Counted from the stretch's first letter, positions 40,983 through 49,121 are shown. The stretch is DNA of 64,000 bases from Candidatus Saccharibacteria bacterium UBA2018 (GCA_002335175.1 DDCA01000002.1:62001-126000); one strand, 5' to 3'. Numbers and translations: made by a program. Notes: generated by a model not told the origin, from the sequence alone.

Positions 40983-41942
40983 ATGACAGACATACAGCCG
41001 ATTGATGACCAGGCACGCTGGGATGAACAGGTTAAACGCTTTGACGGCCATCCGCTTCAACTGTGGGGGTGGGGCGAAGTTAAGGCAAGGCACGGGTGGC
41101 AGGCCGACCGCGTACTAATAGGGCAGGGCGGCGCGCAGCTGCTTATCAAGCGGTTGCCCAAACCATTTGGACCGCTCGTTTACGTACCCCGGGGTCCGTT
41201 TGGAAGCCTGCTGCGTGATGACATGGCACGACAGACTTTCGTGGATTACGTAAAGCAAACCTACAAGCCGCTTGTTTTGACGGTCGAGCCGGATACCACC
41301 GGTGAAGTGACATGGAAAGGGTGGCAAAAATCAAATAACCGGATACTGCTGGCGCGGACGGCCGTTATGGACCTAACGAAGCCAGACGAAGCATTGCTTG
41401 CGGTGATGAGTAAAAAGACCCGCCAGTATATTCGTAAGTCGGCGGGTGAGGGAATAGTGGTCACCGAAGCTCAAACGGCTGCCGACATAGACGATTGCTT
41501 GGTGCTGTACAAGCAAACGGCCGAGCGGGCTGGCTTTAGTTTGCACGACAAGCAGTATTACCACGACATATTTAGCCTGCTAGGAAGTGACTCACCGGTG
41601 TATATGGCCAAGAAGGACGGGCAGACCGTCGCATTTCTGTGGCCAATTATTACCCCAGAGGTAGCTTTTGAGTTATATGGGGGCATGAATGACGAAGGCC
41701 AGCGGCTGCGGGCAAATTACCACTTGAAGTGGAGCGTTATCCAGGCGATGAAACAACGGGGCGTAAAGCGCTATGACGTTAATGGGTTGTTGAACGACGG
41801 CGTATCGGCCTTTAAGCAAGGGTTCATTCCTGAAGAAACTCAGATGAGCGGGACGTTCGATATGCCGCTGTCGCCACTATATCCGGTTTGGAGTAGTATG
41901 CTGCCGGCCGTTAAACGGATAGTCCAGCGCGTGCGTGGCTAA
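40983..41942 (+). CDS. FemAB/FemX family peptidoglycan-bridge aminoacyltransferase
   Basis: 319 residues. FemAB proteins add amino acids from aminoacyl-tRNA to lipid II side chains. Seen: LQLWGWGEVKARHGWQ at the N-terminus, PFGPLVYVPRGPFG, SKKTRQYIRKSAGEG, a GNAT-like second half with VAFLWPIITPEVAFELYGG and the C-terminal KRYDVNGLLNDGVSAFKQGF. Serine tRNAs are plentiful here, but the donor is unknown. Start set by the leaderless promoter. Its stop overlaps tsaD by four bases. Confidence 0.9.
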   Translation: MTDIQPIDDQARWDEQVKRFDGHPLQLWGWGEVKARHGWQADRVLIGQGGAQLLIKRLPKPFGPLVYVPRGPFGSLLRDDMARQTFVDYVKQTYKPLVLTVEPDTTGEVTWKGWQKSNNRILLARTAVMDLTKPDEALLAVMSKKTRQYIRKSAGEGIVVTEAQTAADIDDCLVLYKQTAERAGFSLHDKQYYHDIFSLLGSDSPVYMAKKDGQTVAFLWPIITPEVAFELYGGMNDEGQRLRANYHLKWSVIQAMKQRGVKRYDVNGLLNDGVSAFKQGFIPEETQMSGTFDMPLSPLYPVWSSMLPAVKRIVQRVRG

Positions 41943-43129
41943 CTATTCCAAGCGGTCTGAGACATAGATAAGCTGGGGTATACCGAGACATTATCAACGG
42001 GGGTAGGGGAGAGAACCTGGGCCTGGTAGTACCCGAGCGCCGCAATCATAGCAGCATTGTCGGTGCAGAGGTTAACGGGGGCATATTCGATGGAAAGAGG
42101 TAGCCTTTCTGACAATTGGTGCCGTAGTTCTTGGTTGGCAGCCACGCCGCCGGCGATAACGACGGATGCCGGTTGGAACTCCTGAGTGGCCTTCACGGTT
42201 GCATCAACCAGCGTTTTAACGGCAATGTACTGGAAACTGGCTGCAAAGTCGGCCTTCTGAGACTCGTTTAGGCGCTCTGGAAGGCCGCTGGATGCAAATG
42301 TGTGGTCAACACCGGCTTCACGCTGGACGGCCCTTAGAACGGCCGTCTTAAGGCCGGAAAAACTAAAGTCGTATGGGCTTTTGAGTTTTGCCTTTGGAAG
42401 GACGTACTTTTTTAGGTCGCCATGTTCAGCGGCTTGTGCAATTGATGGACCGCCGGGGTAGGGGAGGCCGAGCATGCGGGCGACTTTGTCGAAGGCTTCG
42501 CCTACGGCATCGTCGAGTGTTTCACCGAGCAAGCGGTACTTGCCGTGGTCTTCGAACAGGACGAGCTGAGAATGCAAGCCGCTGACGGCAAGGGCTAGCA
42601 TGGGGAACACAGGTTGAGACGATGGGAGCTTTAAGTCGCCTTTTCGGTTACGTTCTGTTTCAGACACCGTTTCACGCCGGGACTGCGTCTCGGGTTGCTC
42701 TTCGCTTTTAGTATCTGAAACAGAAGTAACCGAGCGGCTCGACACTGGATGTTCGGTTTGCTCTACGATGAAATTAGCGTAAATGTGCCCTTCGACATGA
42801 TGAACAGGGTAGAGCGGTTTGTTATGAAGTTCGGCCAAGGTTCGGGCTGCGAGAGTCCCGACGAGCAGAGAACCAATTAAACCCGGGGCATTGGCAACGG
42901 CGACGGCGTCGATGTCATCCCAACTAACGCCGGCTTCTTCCATCGCTTGATGGATAACCGGATTGATAACTTCGATATGACTACGAGCAGCTACCTCTGG
43001 TACGACGCCGCCATAGGCCGCATGGATATCGACTTGGGAATTAACGACATTCGACAGCAGCCGGCGGCCGTCTTTGACGACAGCGGCCGACGTTTCGTCA
43101 CAGCTGCTTTCGATTCCCAAAATAATCAT
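41939..43129 (-). CDS. tsaD: tRNA N6-threonylcarbamoyladenosine synthase TsaD, with insertion
   Basis: Transfers threonylcarbamoyl to A37 of ANN-reading tRNAs, with TsaB/TsaE. 396 residues against the usual ~340. Seen: ILGIESSCDETSAAVV, the metal site HHVEGH, SGLHSQLVL (usual SGGHTQL), PGGPSIAQAA, FSFSGLKTA and VIAGGVAANQELR. The excess length is a Ser/Glu/Thr/Arg-rich insert of about 45 residues after HIYANFI, encoded largely by an 88-bp inverted-repeat element. A minus-strand TATACT eight bases before the ATG predicts a leaderless mRNA. Confidence 0.95.
   Translation of the reverse strand: MIILGIESSCDETSAAVVKDGRRLLSNVVNSQVDIHAAYGGVVPEVAARSHIEVINPVIHQAMEEAGVSWDDIDAVAVANAPGLIGSLLVGTLAARTLAELHNKPLYPVHHVEGHIYANFIVEQTEHPVSSRSVTSVSDTKSEEQPETQSRRETVSETERNRKGDLKLPSSQPVFPMLALAVSGLHSQLVLFEDHGKYRLLGETLDDAVGEAFDKVARMLGLPYPGGPSIAQAAEHGDLKKYVLPKAKLKSPYDFSFSGLKTAVLRAVQREAGVDHTFASSGLPERLNESQKADFAASFQYIAVKTLVDATVKATQEFQPASVVIAGGVAANQELRHQLSERLPLSIEYAPVNLCTDNAAMIAALGYYQAQVLSPTPVDNVSVYPSLSMSQTAWNS
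42645..42732. repeat. Palindromic element inserted in frame in tsaD
   Basis: Left arm CGGTTACGTTCTGTTTCAGA (42645-42664) is, with one extra base, the inverted copy of the right arm TCTGAAACAGAAGTAACCG (42714-42732). The element keeps the frame open and lies exactly in the part of TsaD that normal homologs lack. Comparable in style to palindromic coding elements of Rickettsia. Confidence 0.65.
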
Positions 43130-43137
43130 TGCTAATC

Positions 43138-43143
43138 AGTATA
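43138..43143 (-). promoter_or_regulatory. -10 element of tsaD, leaderless
   Basis: Minus-strand TATACT, eight bases before ATG 43129; a weak TTACCA -35 sits 17 bases upstream. Divergent from the Mur-ligase promoter at 43164. Confidence 0.5.
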
Positions 43144-43163
43144 GCCCAGGGCGGTCTCGGTGG

Positions 43164-43169
43164 TAAAAT
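43164..43169 (+). promoter_or_regulatory. -10 element of the Mur-ligase operon, leaderless
   Basis: TAAAAT seven bases before the ATG at 43177. Confidence 0.45.
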
Positions 43170-43176
43170 AGAGGCA

Positions 43177-44262
43177 ATGGAAAAAGAGTTTGTGGGCAAA
43201 ATGCGGGCACGGGTAGCCGCCTTACGCTACCGGAATCCAGCGCGGGCTGTCCGGATTATTGCGGTAGCCGGTGCCAGCGGCAAGACCACGACCGCACTGT
43301 TGCTTAATGAACTGCTCCTTGAATCCGGCAGTAAGGTATTGGCGCTTACCAATCATGGCTGCTTTTTGAACGGCCAGCCGCTTGACCGCCGTTACGACAA
43401 CTCGTCGGGTGCGGTTCAGCGAAGCTTGGCGCTGGCCAAGAGTAAGCAAGCTGACTTCGTAATTATCGAGGTGACCGATGCGTTTATCCAGACGCACGTT
43501 TTGCCAACTCTGAATATTGAAATGTCGATTATTACCAACGACTCGCCATCGGCTCAGACCCTGCTGAACCAACCGGTAAATTATACGGTTGTACCGAGCG
43601 GCTTTGATGTGGCAGGGCTCGGGGTTGTCCCGCACCAGGCGATTAGTTTTGGCGAAGACGAGACAGCCGAAGCCCAAATGAGCGGCGTAATACTTCGCCG
43701 ACGCGGTACTGAGATAGATCTCGTGATTGACCATCAAACGAAACTGAGCATTGCGACCTACCTGATAGGCATGGCAAATGCCCGTAATGCTACGACTGCC
43801 GTATCGGCGGCCTATGTACTAGCGGCCGATCTGAGTGCAGTTGAAGAAGGAGTTGCCCGCTTGGAACGGGTAGCCGGCAATTACGATTACATACAGACCG
43901 CTTCCGAGGCTCGGCCGTATGACGTGGCCGTAGATGGTGCCAGCACGGTAGAATCACTTGAGCTGCTGCTGTCGTCTGCGCACCAGTTAAAAAAGCGGCG
44001 CCTGCTAGTCGCCCTCGATGCCAGCGTACCGCTTTTAGCCGAAAAAGACATGAAACAACTGACAGACCGGGTGGTTGTCGTGAATGCCGGGGAGGGACTG
44101 ACCGGGCTTGAAACAGCGGGTTCATTGCAGGAAGCGTTTGACTTAGTTCTGCGTGGGGCAAAGAAAGACGATTTGGTATTACTTGTTGGACGGGAATTCG
44201 CGGCGCTCGAGCCGGGTGGACTGACCAAGGCTCACCGCATGCTGGAAGCGACGGATGAGTAG
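43177..44262 (+). CDS. Mur ligase family protein (MurE/MurF-like, shortened)
   Basis: 361 residues. ATP-binding loop AVAGASGKTTTALLL, central-domain features (EVTDAFIQTHVLP, SIITNDSPS, GMANARNATTAVSAAYVL) and a short glutamate-ligase-like C-terminus. It lacks the N-terminal UDP-MurNAc-binding domain and the carbamylated-Lys motif is not obvious. Overlaps the next Mur ligase gene by eight bases, so both probably act in peptidoglycan precursor synthesis or in a related amide ligation. Exact substrate unknown. Start set by the -10 element and loss of homology upstream. Confidence 0.8.
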   Translation: MEKEFVGKMRARVAALRYRNPARAVRIIAVAGASGKTTTALLLNELLLESGSKVLALTNHGCFLNGQPLDRRYDNSSGAVQRSLALAKSKQADFVIIEVTDAFIQTHVLPTLNIEMSIITNDSPSAQTLLNQPVNYTVVPSGFDVAGLGVVPHQAISFGEDETAEAQMSGVILRRRGTEIDLVIDHQTKLSIATYLIGMANARNATTAVSAAYVLAADLSAVEEGVARLERVAGNYDYIQTASEARPYDVAVDGASTVESLELLLSSAHQLKKRRLLVALDASVPLLAEKDMKQLTDRVVVVNAGEGLTGLETAGSLQEAFDLVLRGAKKDDLVLLVGREFAALEPGGLTKAHRMLEATDE

Positions 44263-45550
44263 TTTTAGGCACGCCGTCAAAGCGCTTATCCCAACCGGGC
44301 TTTTTAAGCGGGTTGAACCGTTTGGCCATCTGGTCGAAGCGGCTATTATGAACATCCGCTTTGGGTTTCCTGCCCGCGGACTGCATGTTATCGGCGTGAC
44401 GGGTACGAACGGCAAAACGACAACTAGTTTTATGATTCATCGTATGTTGGTCGAAGCGGGCTATGATGTCGCACTAATGTCGACGGTGGCGTATGGTGTG
44501 GGCCGTGACATTACGCCGCAAGCGGCCCATATGACGACAATTTCGTCGCCTCAGCTACTGAAACAGATCAAAGGGTTTAAGAGAGCCGGAGCCAAATGGC
44601 TGGTACTAGAGACGACCAGCCATGCGTTAGCGCAGCACCGAGTGTGGGGCGTGCCGTATGAAATCGCCGTTATGACCAACGTGACGCACGAACACTTGGA
44701 TTATCATGGGACGTTTGAACGCTATGTTAATGCCAAGGCAGGCTTATTCCGTATAGCAAACCGCCACGGCCGGCGGTTTGGCGTGGTTAACGCCGACGAT
44801 CCAAGCGCGCCGATTTTTCAGAAGTCTATAAACCGGTCGGTAACCTATGGAATAAATGCCGGTGACTTACGAGCTTCGAATATTGAGCTCAAACCCGACG
44901 GAAGCCGCTACATTGTCGCCATTAAAGACACCAGACTGGAAATTAATTGCCACATTCCCGGCGAATTCAACGTATATAACAGCCTGGCGGCGGTTGCGGT
45001 CGGTTTGGAGCTGAAGCTGAACCTGAACCAAATTGCCAGTGGAATTGCGGCGCTCGAAGGCGTTGAAGGCCGAATGGATACGGTCGACGAAGGCCAGCCG
45101 TTCTCGGTTATCATCGACTTTGCCCATACGCCAGACTCGTTTGAACGCCTGCTTGGTGACCTGCGTAAGTCGACCAAAGGAAAGCTGGTGGTTATGTTTG
45201 GTTCGGCCGGCCGGCGCGATGAAAGCAAACGGGCAATTCAGGGTGAAATTGCCGGCAAATATGCCGATGAGGTGGTGGTAACAGAGGAAGATGATCGCGA
45301 TGTCGACGGTAACGAAATTATGGCGCAGATTGCCGAAGGCGCAGAACGAACGGGGAAAGTAAAAGAAAAAGACCTGTTTCTGATTCTAGATCGGTCTTCT
45401 GCTATTAAGTTTGCTATTTCCCGGGCTGCCAGCAAAGATGACACGGTTGTACTACTCGGCAAGGGTCACGAAAAAACCATTGAACGTGCCGATGGCGAGC
45501 ATCCGTGGGACGAAATGAAGGAAGTAAGAGAGGCGCTTAATGGCTCATAA
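44255..45550 (+). CDS. murE: MurE-like UDP-MurNAc-peptide ligase lacking the first domain
   Basis: 431 residues against ~490 in E. coli. Seen: GVTGTNGKTTTSFM (about residues 46-59), ETTSHALAQHR, MTNVTHEHLDYHGTFE, NAKAGLFR (Lys expected to be carbamylated), FNVYNSLAAVAVG, GRMDTVDEGQPFSVIIDFAHTPDS and the C-terminal LLGKGHEKT. The N-terminal UDP-binding domain is replaced by ~40 residues. At the position of the DNPR motif of diaminopimelate-adding enzymes it has EDDR, so the added amino acid may differ. Start overlaps the previous stop (ATGAGTAG). Confidence 0.88.
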   Translation: MSSFRHAVKALIPTGLFKRVEPFGHLVEAAIMNIRFGFPARGLHVIGVTGTNGKTTTSFMIHRMLVEAGYDVALMSTVAYGVGRDITPQAAHMTTISSPQLLKQIKGFKRAGAKWLVLETTSHALAQHRVWGVPYEIAVMTNVTHEHLDYHGTFERYVNAKAGLFRIANRHGRRFGVVNADDPSAPIFQKSINRSVTYGINAGDLRASNIELKPDGSRYIVAIKDTRLEINCHIPGEFNVYNSLAAVAVGLELKLNLNQIASGIAALEGVEGRMDTVDEGQPFSVIIDFAHTPDSFERLLGDLRKSTKGKLVVMFGSAGRRDESKRAIQGEIAGKYADEVVVTEEDDRDVDGNEIMAQIAEGAERTGKVKEKDLFLILDRSSAIKFAISRAASKDDTVVLLGKGHEKTIERADGEHPWDEMKEVREALNGS

Positions 45551-45998
45551 ACACACGATTGTAATCTGTTCGAGTGCAGCATTCTATCAACAGGTGGGCG
45601 AAATCGCCGACGACTTAGAAAGCAACGGAATCATTGTTGTGATTCCTCATACGGCCCGGGTGATGCGCGAATCCGGTAACTACGATGTGTCGGCCCACAA
45701 AACCTGGTACGAAAAGGAGGCCGACTATACCCGAAAGGCCGATTTAATGAGGTGGCATTTCGATGAGATTGCTTCGGGAGACTCTATTTTGGTCGTAAAC
45801 CACGAAAAGCACGGCCAGCCCAATTACATCGGACCCAATGTTCTAATGGAAATGAGCCTCGCTTTTTATTTGAAAAAACCAATCTACATTTTGAACGATC
45901 TTCCTGAAAGTTCGCCGTTCGAAGAAGAGATACGAGGGATGTTCCCGATTGTCTTGAACGGCAGTCTAGAGAAGCTCCAATCTTTAATTAAAAGATAA
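45540..45998 (+). CDS. Nucleoside 2-deoxyribosyltransferase-like fold protein
   Basis: 152 residues, Rossmann-like. IVICSSAAFYQQVGEIADDLE at the start, a central Asp/Asn segment (SGDSILVVNHEK) and GPNVLMEMSLAFYLKKPIYIL, the pattern of the nucleoside deoxyribosyltransferase/TIR-like group in which the Glu of xxMEM is catalytic. It overlaps murE by 11 bases and is therefore co-translated. Role unknown: base exchange, nucleotide hydrolysis or binding are all possible. Confidence 0.72.
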   Translation: MAHKHTIVICSSAAFYQQVGEIADDLESNGIIVVIPHTARVMRESGNYDVSAHKTWYEKEADYTRKADLMRWHFDEIASGDSILVVNHEKHGQPNYIGPNVLMEMSLAFYLKKPIYILNDLPESSPFEEEIRGMFPIVLNGSLEKLQSLIKR

Positions 45999-46865
45999 GG
46001 TGGTGCAGCGCATGCTGCCGCCGCCTTTGGCGAGTTCCGGATTTTTGAGACGGATGGTTTTAAGTCCGTGTGATTCCAGAGCAGCCGTAAACGTAGGAGC
46101 ACCGTCGTTCATAATGACCGTATCGCCGGTAGAAACTAAGTTACAGACCAGTGAATTAACCGCCTCTGTCTCATCGACCTCAATTTTGTCGACACCGTCA
46201 AATTGGCGTAAAACCGCCTGACTTTCTGGGGTAAATGCGGCAGGGCACCACGCAATCAAGCCTTTTTTGGTATTTGTTGGAAACTTCAAAACTGAAAGGG
46301 CGAGGTCGAGATCGTAGTAAAAACTGTCGGGAAGACCGGAGTATGCGTTTATAACCGGCTGGCCGTCGTCGCCAAGCCAGGGTTTGGCCTTTAGTTGGAT
46401 ACGTTCGTAGCCTAGGGTTTTGGCTACGAATGCTTGGGCGTCCGGGTCGGACCGGTAGCCACTGCCGCAAAATAGAACGTCTCCGCAGGGAAGGGCATCG
46501 CCTTGGCCGCTAAATTTCTCGATTTCTTCCGGCAGCCAAATGATTTCTTTGCCAAAACTTTTTAAGACCTCGGCTGCGTAAGGCTCTTCAGCTTTGCGGG
46601 CGTTCGGCAGGCGTGCCATCACCGCTTTGTCGCCGCGAACCAGTGCCCAGTTGGCAGTAAAAACGCCGTCTTGGCAGCCTTTTGGCGGTTCAACGGTGTG
46701 AACCGTCACGCCTGCCGATTGTAAGGCTTCGCGGATACACCCGTGTTCGGCAGCGGCCTCAGTTAGGTCAATAGCCGCTTCTTGGGTCATCAAGGGGTTG
46801 ATAGGGGCACTGTCGTCGAAGTAATCGACGCCCGACATAAGGACCGTGTGGTTGAAAGCAGGCAT
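45984..46865 (-). CDS. Amidinotransferase/dimethylargininase-fold protein
   Basis: 293 residues of the arginine-modifying (DDAH/ADI) fold. Seen: CQDGVFTANWALV (substrate-binding Asp), PNARKAEE, EKFSGQGDALPCGDVLFCG, and the C-terminal KGGGSMRCTTL with the nucleophilic Cys. The segment YYDLDLALSVL aligns with the HLD motif but shows Asp where the catalytic His is expected, so activity is uncertain. It begins one base after the FemAB-like gene, forming a two-gene operon; convergent with the previous gene. Confidence 0.82.
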   Translation of the reverse strand: MPAFNHTVLMSGVDYFDDSAPINPLMTQEAAIDLTEAAAEHGCIREALQSAGVTVHTVEPPKGCQDGVFTANWALVRGDKAVMARLPNARKAEEPYAAEVLKSFGKEIIWLPEEIEKFSGQGDALPCGDVLFCGSGYRSDPDAQAFVAKTLGYERIQLKAKPWLGDDGQPVINAYSGLPDSFYYDLDLALSVLKFPTNTKKGLIAWCPAAFTPESQAVLRQFDGVDKIEVDETEAVNSLVCNLVSTGDTVIMNDGAPTFTAALESHGLKTIRLKNPELAKGGGSMRCTTLSFN

Positions 46866-47897
46866 TTAGTAGTACGATTCCTTGTGTTTCATGAAGTACA
46901 GCTTGCGGACGAGCTTCTCGAGATATCGGTGCCATAACGTAGCCTTCCAACCGACAACAGGAATTTCAAATGCGCCAACATATTGGGTTACGTCTTTGTT
47001 GAAGCTGGTCTTGAACCGAGCCAGGCCGCTAAAAGGGTGGTCGGGGTTTTTGATATCTTTTATCGGCGGGACACCGGCTAGGTCATGATTCAGTGAGCCG
47101 TGCTCTTTCGCCCACTGAATGACATGCCACTGCAAAAGGTGGCTTGCTCCATAGGCCGTCCGCTCGCGGACGGATGCGCCGTCCTTGTACATGCTTTTGG
47201 TCCCGAGCACCATCGCGAATGCCCCGGCGACTACCTTGCCATCGAAATATGCGAAAAACAGCTGGCCGGTACCGACTGATTCGTACGCACGGTAAAAGTT
47301 TCGGTAATATTCTGGTGGCCGAATGGCGAATCCGGCGCCATGGGCGGTTCCAGTGAACAGATCGTACATAATTTGGCAGTTCTCGTCGGTGGCAGGAACA
47401 GCTTTGACCGTTACACCGTCGCGCTCGGCGCGTCGGATAGCATGTCGGCCATTTTGGGGCAGGCCGGCCAGTATGTCATTGAGCGACGGGGATAAATCGA
47501 CGTAAACCGTCGAATAGTTATATTGGATTGGCTGGGTTGGAAGGAGGCCAAGCGCTGAAAGATCGGTTTGGTAATCGAGTTCGGGCTCGATTTTTATTGT
47601 GAAAACGCCATTTGTCTGAGCGAATTTCCGTAGTTCCTTAACAAGGGTCTTTAAATCGCCAGCAGACGTTGTAGAGGGGCCTTTGGGGCAGTACCAAACC
47701 TTGCCGAGCAGGGGAATATTTTTTTCAATCACGGCAACTGCGCGCTCGTTTATACGTATGTAGCGCGCTGTCCAGCCGGCCAGTACCTTTTGCTCTATAA
47801 ATTCTCTGCCCTGTAAAATATTGCCGCCATCTGGGTTAGCGGTAACAAATGAGTTCCAATCGGCAATTTCGGTATCGGTGGCAAAGCGGACGTTCAT
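46866..47897 (-). CDS. FemAB family aminoacyltransferase (second copy)
   Basis: 343 residues. WNSFVTANPDGGNILQGREF, PLLGKVWYCPKGPS, NGRHAIRRAERDGV, then FFAYFDGKVVAGAFAMVLG with KDGASVRERTAYGASHLLQW and HDLAGVPP. Like the protein at 40983 it probably extends lipid II cross-bridges, or is a related GNAT-fold transferase. The ATG at 47897 is chosen because TACAAT lies seven bases upstream (leaderless); an earlier ATG sits next to the hexamer. Confidence 0.87.
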   Translation of the reverse strand: MNVRFATDTEIADWNSFVTANPDGGNILQGREFIEQKVLAGWTARYIRINERAVAVIEKNIPLLGKVWYCPKGPSTTSAGDLKTLVKELRKFAQTNGVFTIKIEPELDYQTDLSALGLLPTQPIQYNYSTVYVDLSPSLNDILAGLPQNGRHAIRRAERDGVTVKAVPATDENCQIMYDLFTGTAHGAGFAIRPPEYYRNFYRAYESVGTGQLFFAYFDGKVVAGAFAMVLGTKSMYKDGASVRERTAYGASHLLQWHVIQWAKEHGSLNHDLAGVPPIKDIKNPDHPFSGLARFKTSFNKDVTQYVGAFEIPVVGWKATLWHRYLEKLVRKLYFMKHKESYY

Positions 47898-47904
47898 TAC
47901 TTTC

Positions 47905-47910
47905 ATTGTA
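47905..47910 (-). promoter_or_regulatory. -10 element of the second FemAB gene, leaderless
   Basis: Minus-strand TACAAT, seven bases before the chosen start codon. Confidence 0.5.
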
Positions 47911-47936
47911 GCTTGAAGTGCTGGCAAATTAAATTA

Positions 47937-47992
47937 GCCGGCACCTATGCCGCGCCCGAGATTCCTCTCAGGACGCGGCATAGGACGCCGGC
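47937..47992 (-). terminator. Long GC hairpin after the GC-rich gene at 47996
   Basis: Arms CTATGCCGCG/CGCGGCATAG plus outer GCCGGC/GCCGGC, loop of ~19 bases, then TAATTT on the minus strand. Confidence 0.65.
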
Positions 47993-47995
47993 AGG

Positions 47996-48313
47996 TCATG
48001 TCTCGACTCCAAGCAGCACGAGGGCTGGCTGGAGCTCACGTTCAGCCGCATGGCCGAAAATGATGTCGAGACGTCGTCCGCTGCGAGTGATGCATTGGAC
48101 GATCTCACTCTCATCGGCGAGAGTGATTCGAGCTTCAGGAGTGTCTTCGATGCGGAACATCTCTGTCCACTCATCGCTGCCACCTTGACGGTAACGGACG
48201 AGCTGAAGCTCGAAGAAGCGGTCGTCTTCCGGGTGTTCCACCATGTACTTGATAGCCGAACCGACTTCTTTTGCGACCTTCCGGGTGTAAACACCCTCGG
48301 TCACGAACATCAT
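47996..48313 (-). CDS. GC-rich small orphan gene
   Basis: 105 residues, soluble, mixed alpha/beta, no motif recognised. AAGGAGGA lies right before ATGATG, so the first or second Met is used. G/C-ending codons dominate, unlike the neighbours. Own promoter (48346-48374) and terminator. Similar cassette build to the genes at 30201, 36554, 51150 and 58028. Likely acquired; function unknown. Confidence 0.68.
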   Translation of the reverse strand: MMFVTEGVYTRKVAKEVGSAIKYMVEHPEDDRFFELQLVRYRQGGSDEWTEMFRIEDTPEARITLADESEIVQCITRSGRRLDIIFGHAAERELQPALVLLGVET

Positions 48314-48345
48314 TCCTCCTTGGGTTGTTCGGGTGATGTGAAATC

Positions 48346-48374
48346 ATTATAACATAAAACCAGCTACAAATCAA
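48346..48374 (-). promoter_or_regulatory. Sigma-70 promoter with its -35 in a hairpin loop
   Basis: Minus strand: TTGATT, 17-base spacer, TATAAT. The -35 hexamer sits inside the loop of the inverted repeat 48358-48385. Confidence 0.7.
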
Positions 48375-48385
48375 CGTAGCTGGTT
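48358..48385 (-). terminator. Hairpin after the 48407 gene, overlapping the next promoter
   Basis: Perfect 10-pair stem AACCAGCTAC / GTAGCTGGTT with an eight-base loop; on the minus strand it ends in TTTTATG. It can terminate the upstream gene while its loop holds the -35 of the next. Confidence 0.6.
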
Positions 48386-48406
48386 AATTATGAAACAGGG
48401 TGAGGA

Positions 48407-48682
48407 TTACTTCTCTTCGGTGTGCCACGTTTCAGAATGAACGGGCAAGTTCTGCTTGGCTTCGTCTTCGGCTTTCTTGCCTAATTCGGCAAATTTTTCC
48501 TGACCGATTGAGCTAACTTCAAGCTGTGAGCCGTCATCGGCAGTAATTACGGTGCTCTCACCGTTCTGTTCGGCAAGCATCTCACGCAGAGTAGCAACAT
48601 CAGTTGTCGACGTAGCTTCTTCGGCTAGCTGCTCTGCAGCCTCGATATCTTCAGGTCGGACGGCTGGTAATGTTTCGTTCAT
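48407..48682 (-). CDS. Small acidic protein of unknown function
   Basis: 91 residues, about one quarter Glu/Asp, no cysteine or membrane segment, predicted helical with a short central beta stretch (STVITADDGSQLEVSS). AAGGAT precedes the ATG by seven bases. Own promoter at 48721-48749. No family recognised. Divergent from groES. Confidence 0.68.
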   Translation of the reverse strand: MNETLPAVRPEDIEAAEQLAEEATSTTDVATLREMLAEQNGESTVITADDGSQLEVSSIGQEKFAELGKKAEDEAKQNLPVHSETWHTEEK

Positions 48683-48720
48683 ATTTTTATCCTTGTTTGT
48701 TTTTATTGAGGTGTAAAGTC

Positions 48721-48749
48721 ATACTATCACGTTTATGTTAAAAAGTCAA
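48721..48749 (-). promoter_or_regulatory. Sigma-70 type promoter of the 48407 gene
   Basis: Minus strand: TTGACT, 17 bases, TAGTAT. Confidence 0.65.
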
Positions 48750-48774
48750 TAGCCCGCGAATCATGTAAGCGGGA

Positions 48775-48801
48775 TTAGCACTCAGCCTTGACGAGTGCTA
48801 A
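48775..48801 (+). promoter_or_regulatory. CIRCE operator (HrcA site) upstream of groES
   Basis: TTAGCACTC, nine bases, GAGTGCTAA: a perfect match to the CIRCE consensus. It overlaps the -35 TTGACG (48788-48793) of a promoter whose -10 is TACAAT (48812-48817, 18-base spacer), so HrcA binding would block transcription of groESL until heat shock. hrcA itself is not in the window. Confidence 0.95.
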
Positions 48802-48854
48802 TTCAGTTCGTTACAATTAGGGTATAGAAGTTAATACGTAATGGAGGAAGCATA

Positions 48855-49121
48855 GTGAGTTCACCTATCACCCCACTGGGCGACCGCGTCGTAGCCGTGC
48901 GCGAAGAAGCTGCTACAAAAACCGCTAGCGGACTATACCTACCCGAGAATGCTAAAGAAAAGCCGGTGCTTGCCAAAGTGGTAGCCATTGGCAAAGACGT
49001 CAAAACCGTTAAAAATGCCGACAAAATTCTTTACAAGGAATATTCGACGACCGAGATAAAAATTGACGGCACAGAGTATTTAATCGTCAAAGAAGAAGAT
49101 ATTTTAGGTACGGTGAAATGA
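48855..49121 (+). CDS. groES: Co-chaperonin GroES
   Basis: 88-residue lid of the GroEL chamber. ITPLGDRVVAVREEAATKTASGLYLPENAKEKP contains the N-terminal strand and the mobile loop; the C-terminus has EYLIVKEEDILGTV, the family end. GTG start with GGAGGAAG upstream. First gene of the CIRCE-controlled operon; its stop overlaps the small ORF behind it (ATGA). Confidence 0.96.
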   Translation: MSSPITPLGDRVVAVREEAATKTASGLYLPENAKEKPVLAKVVAIGKDVKTVKNADKILYKEYSTTEIKIDGTEYLIVKEEDILGTVK

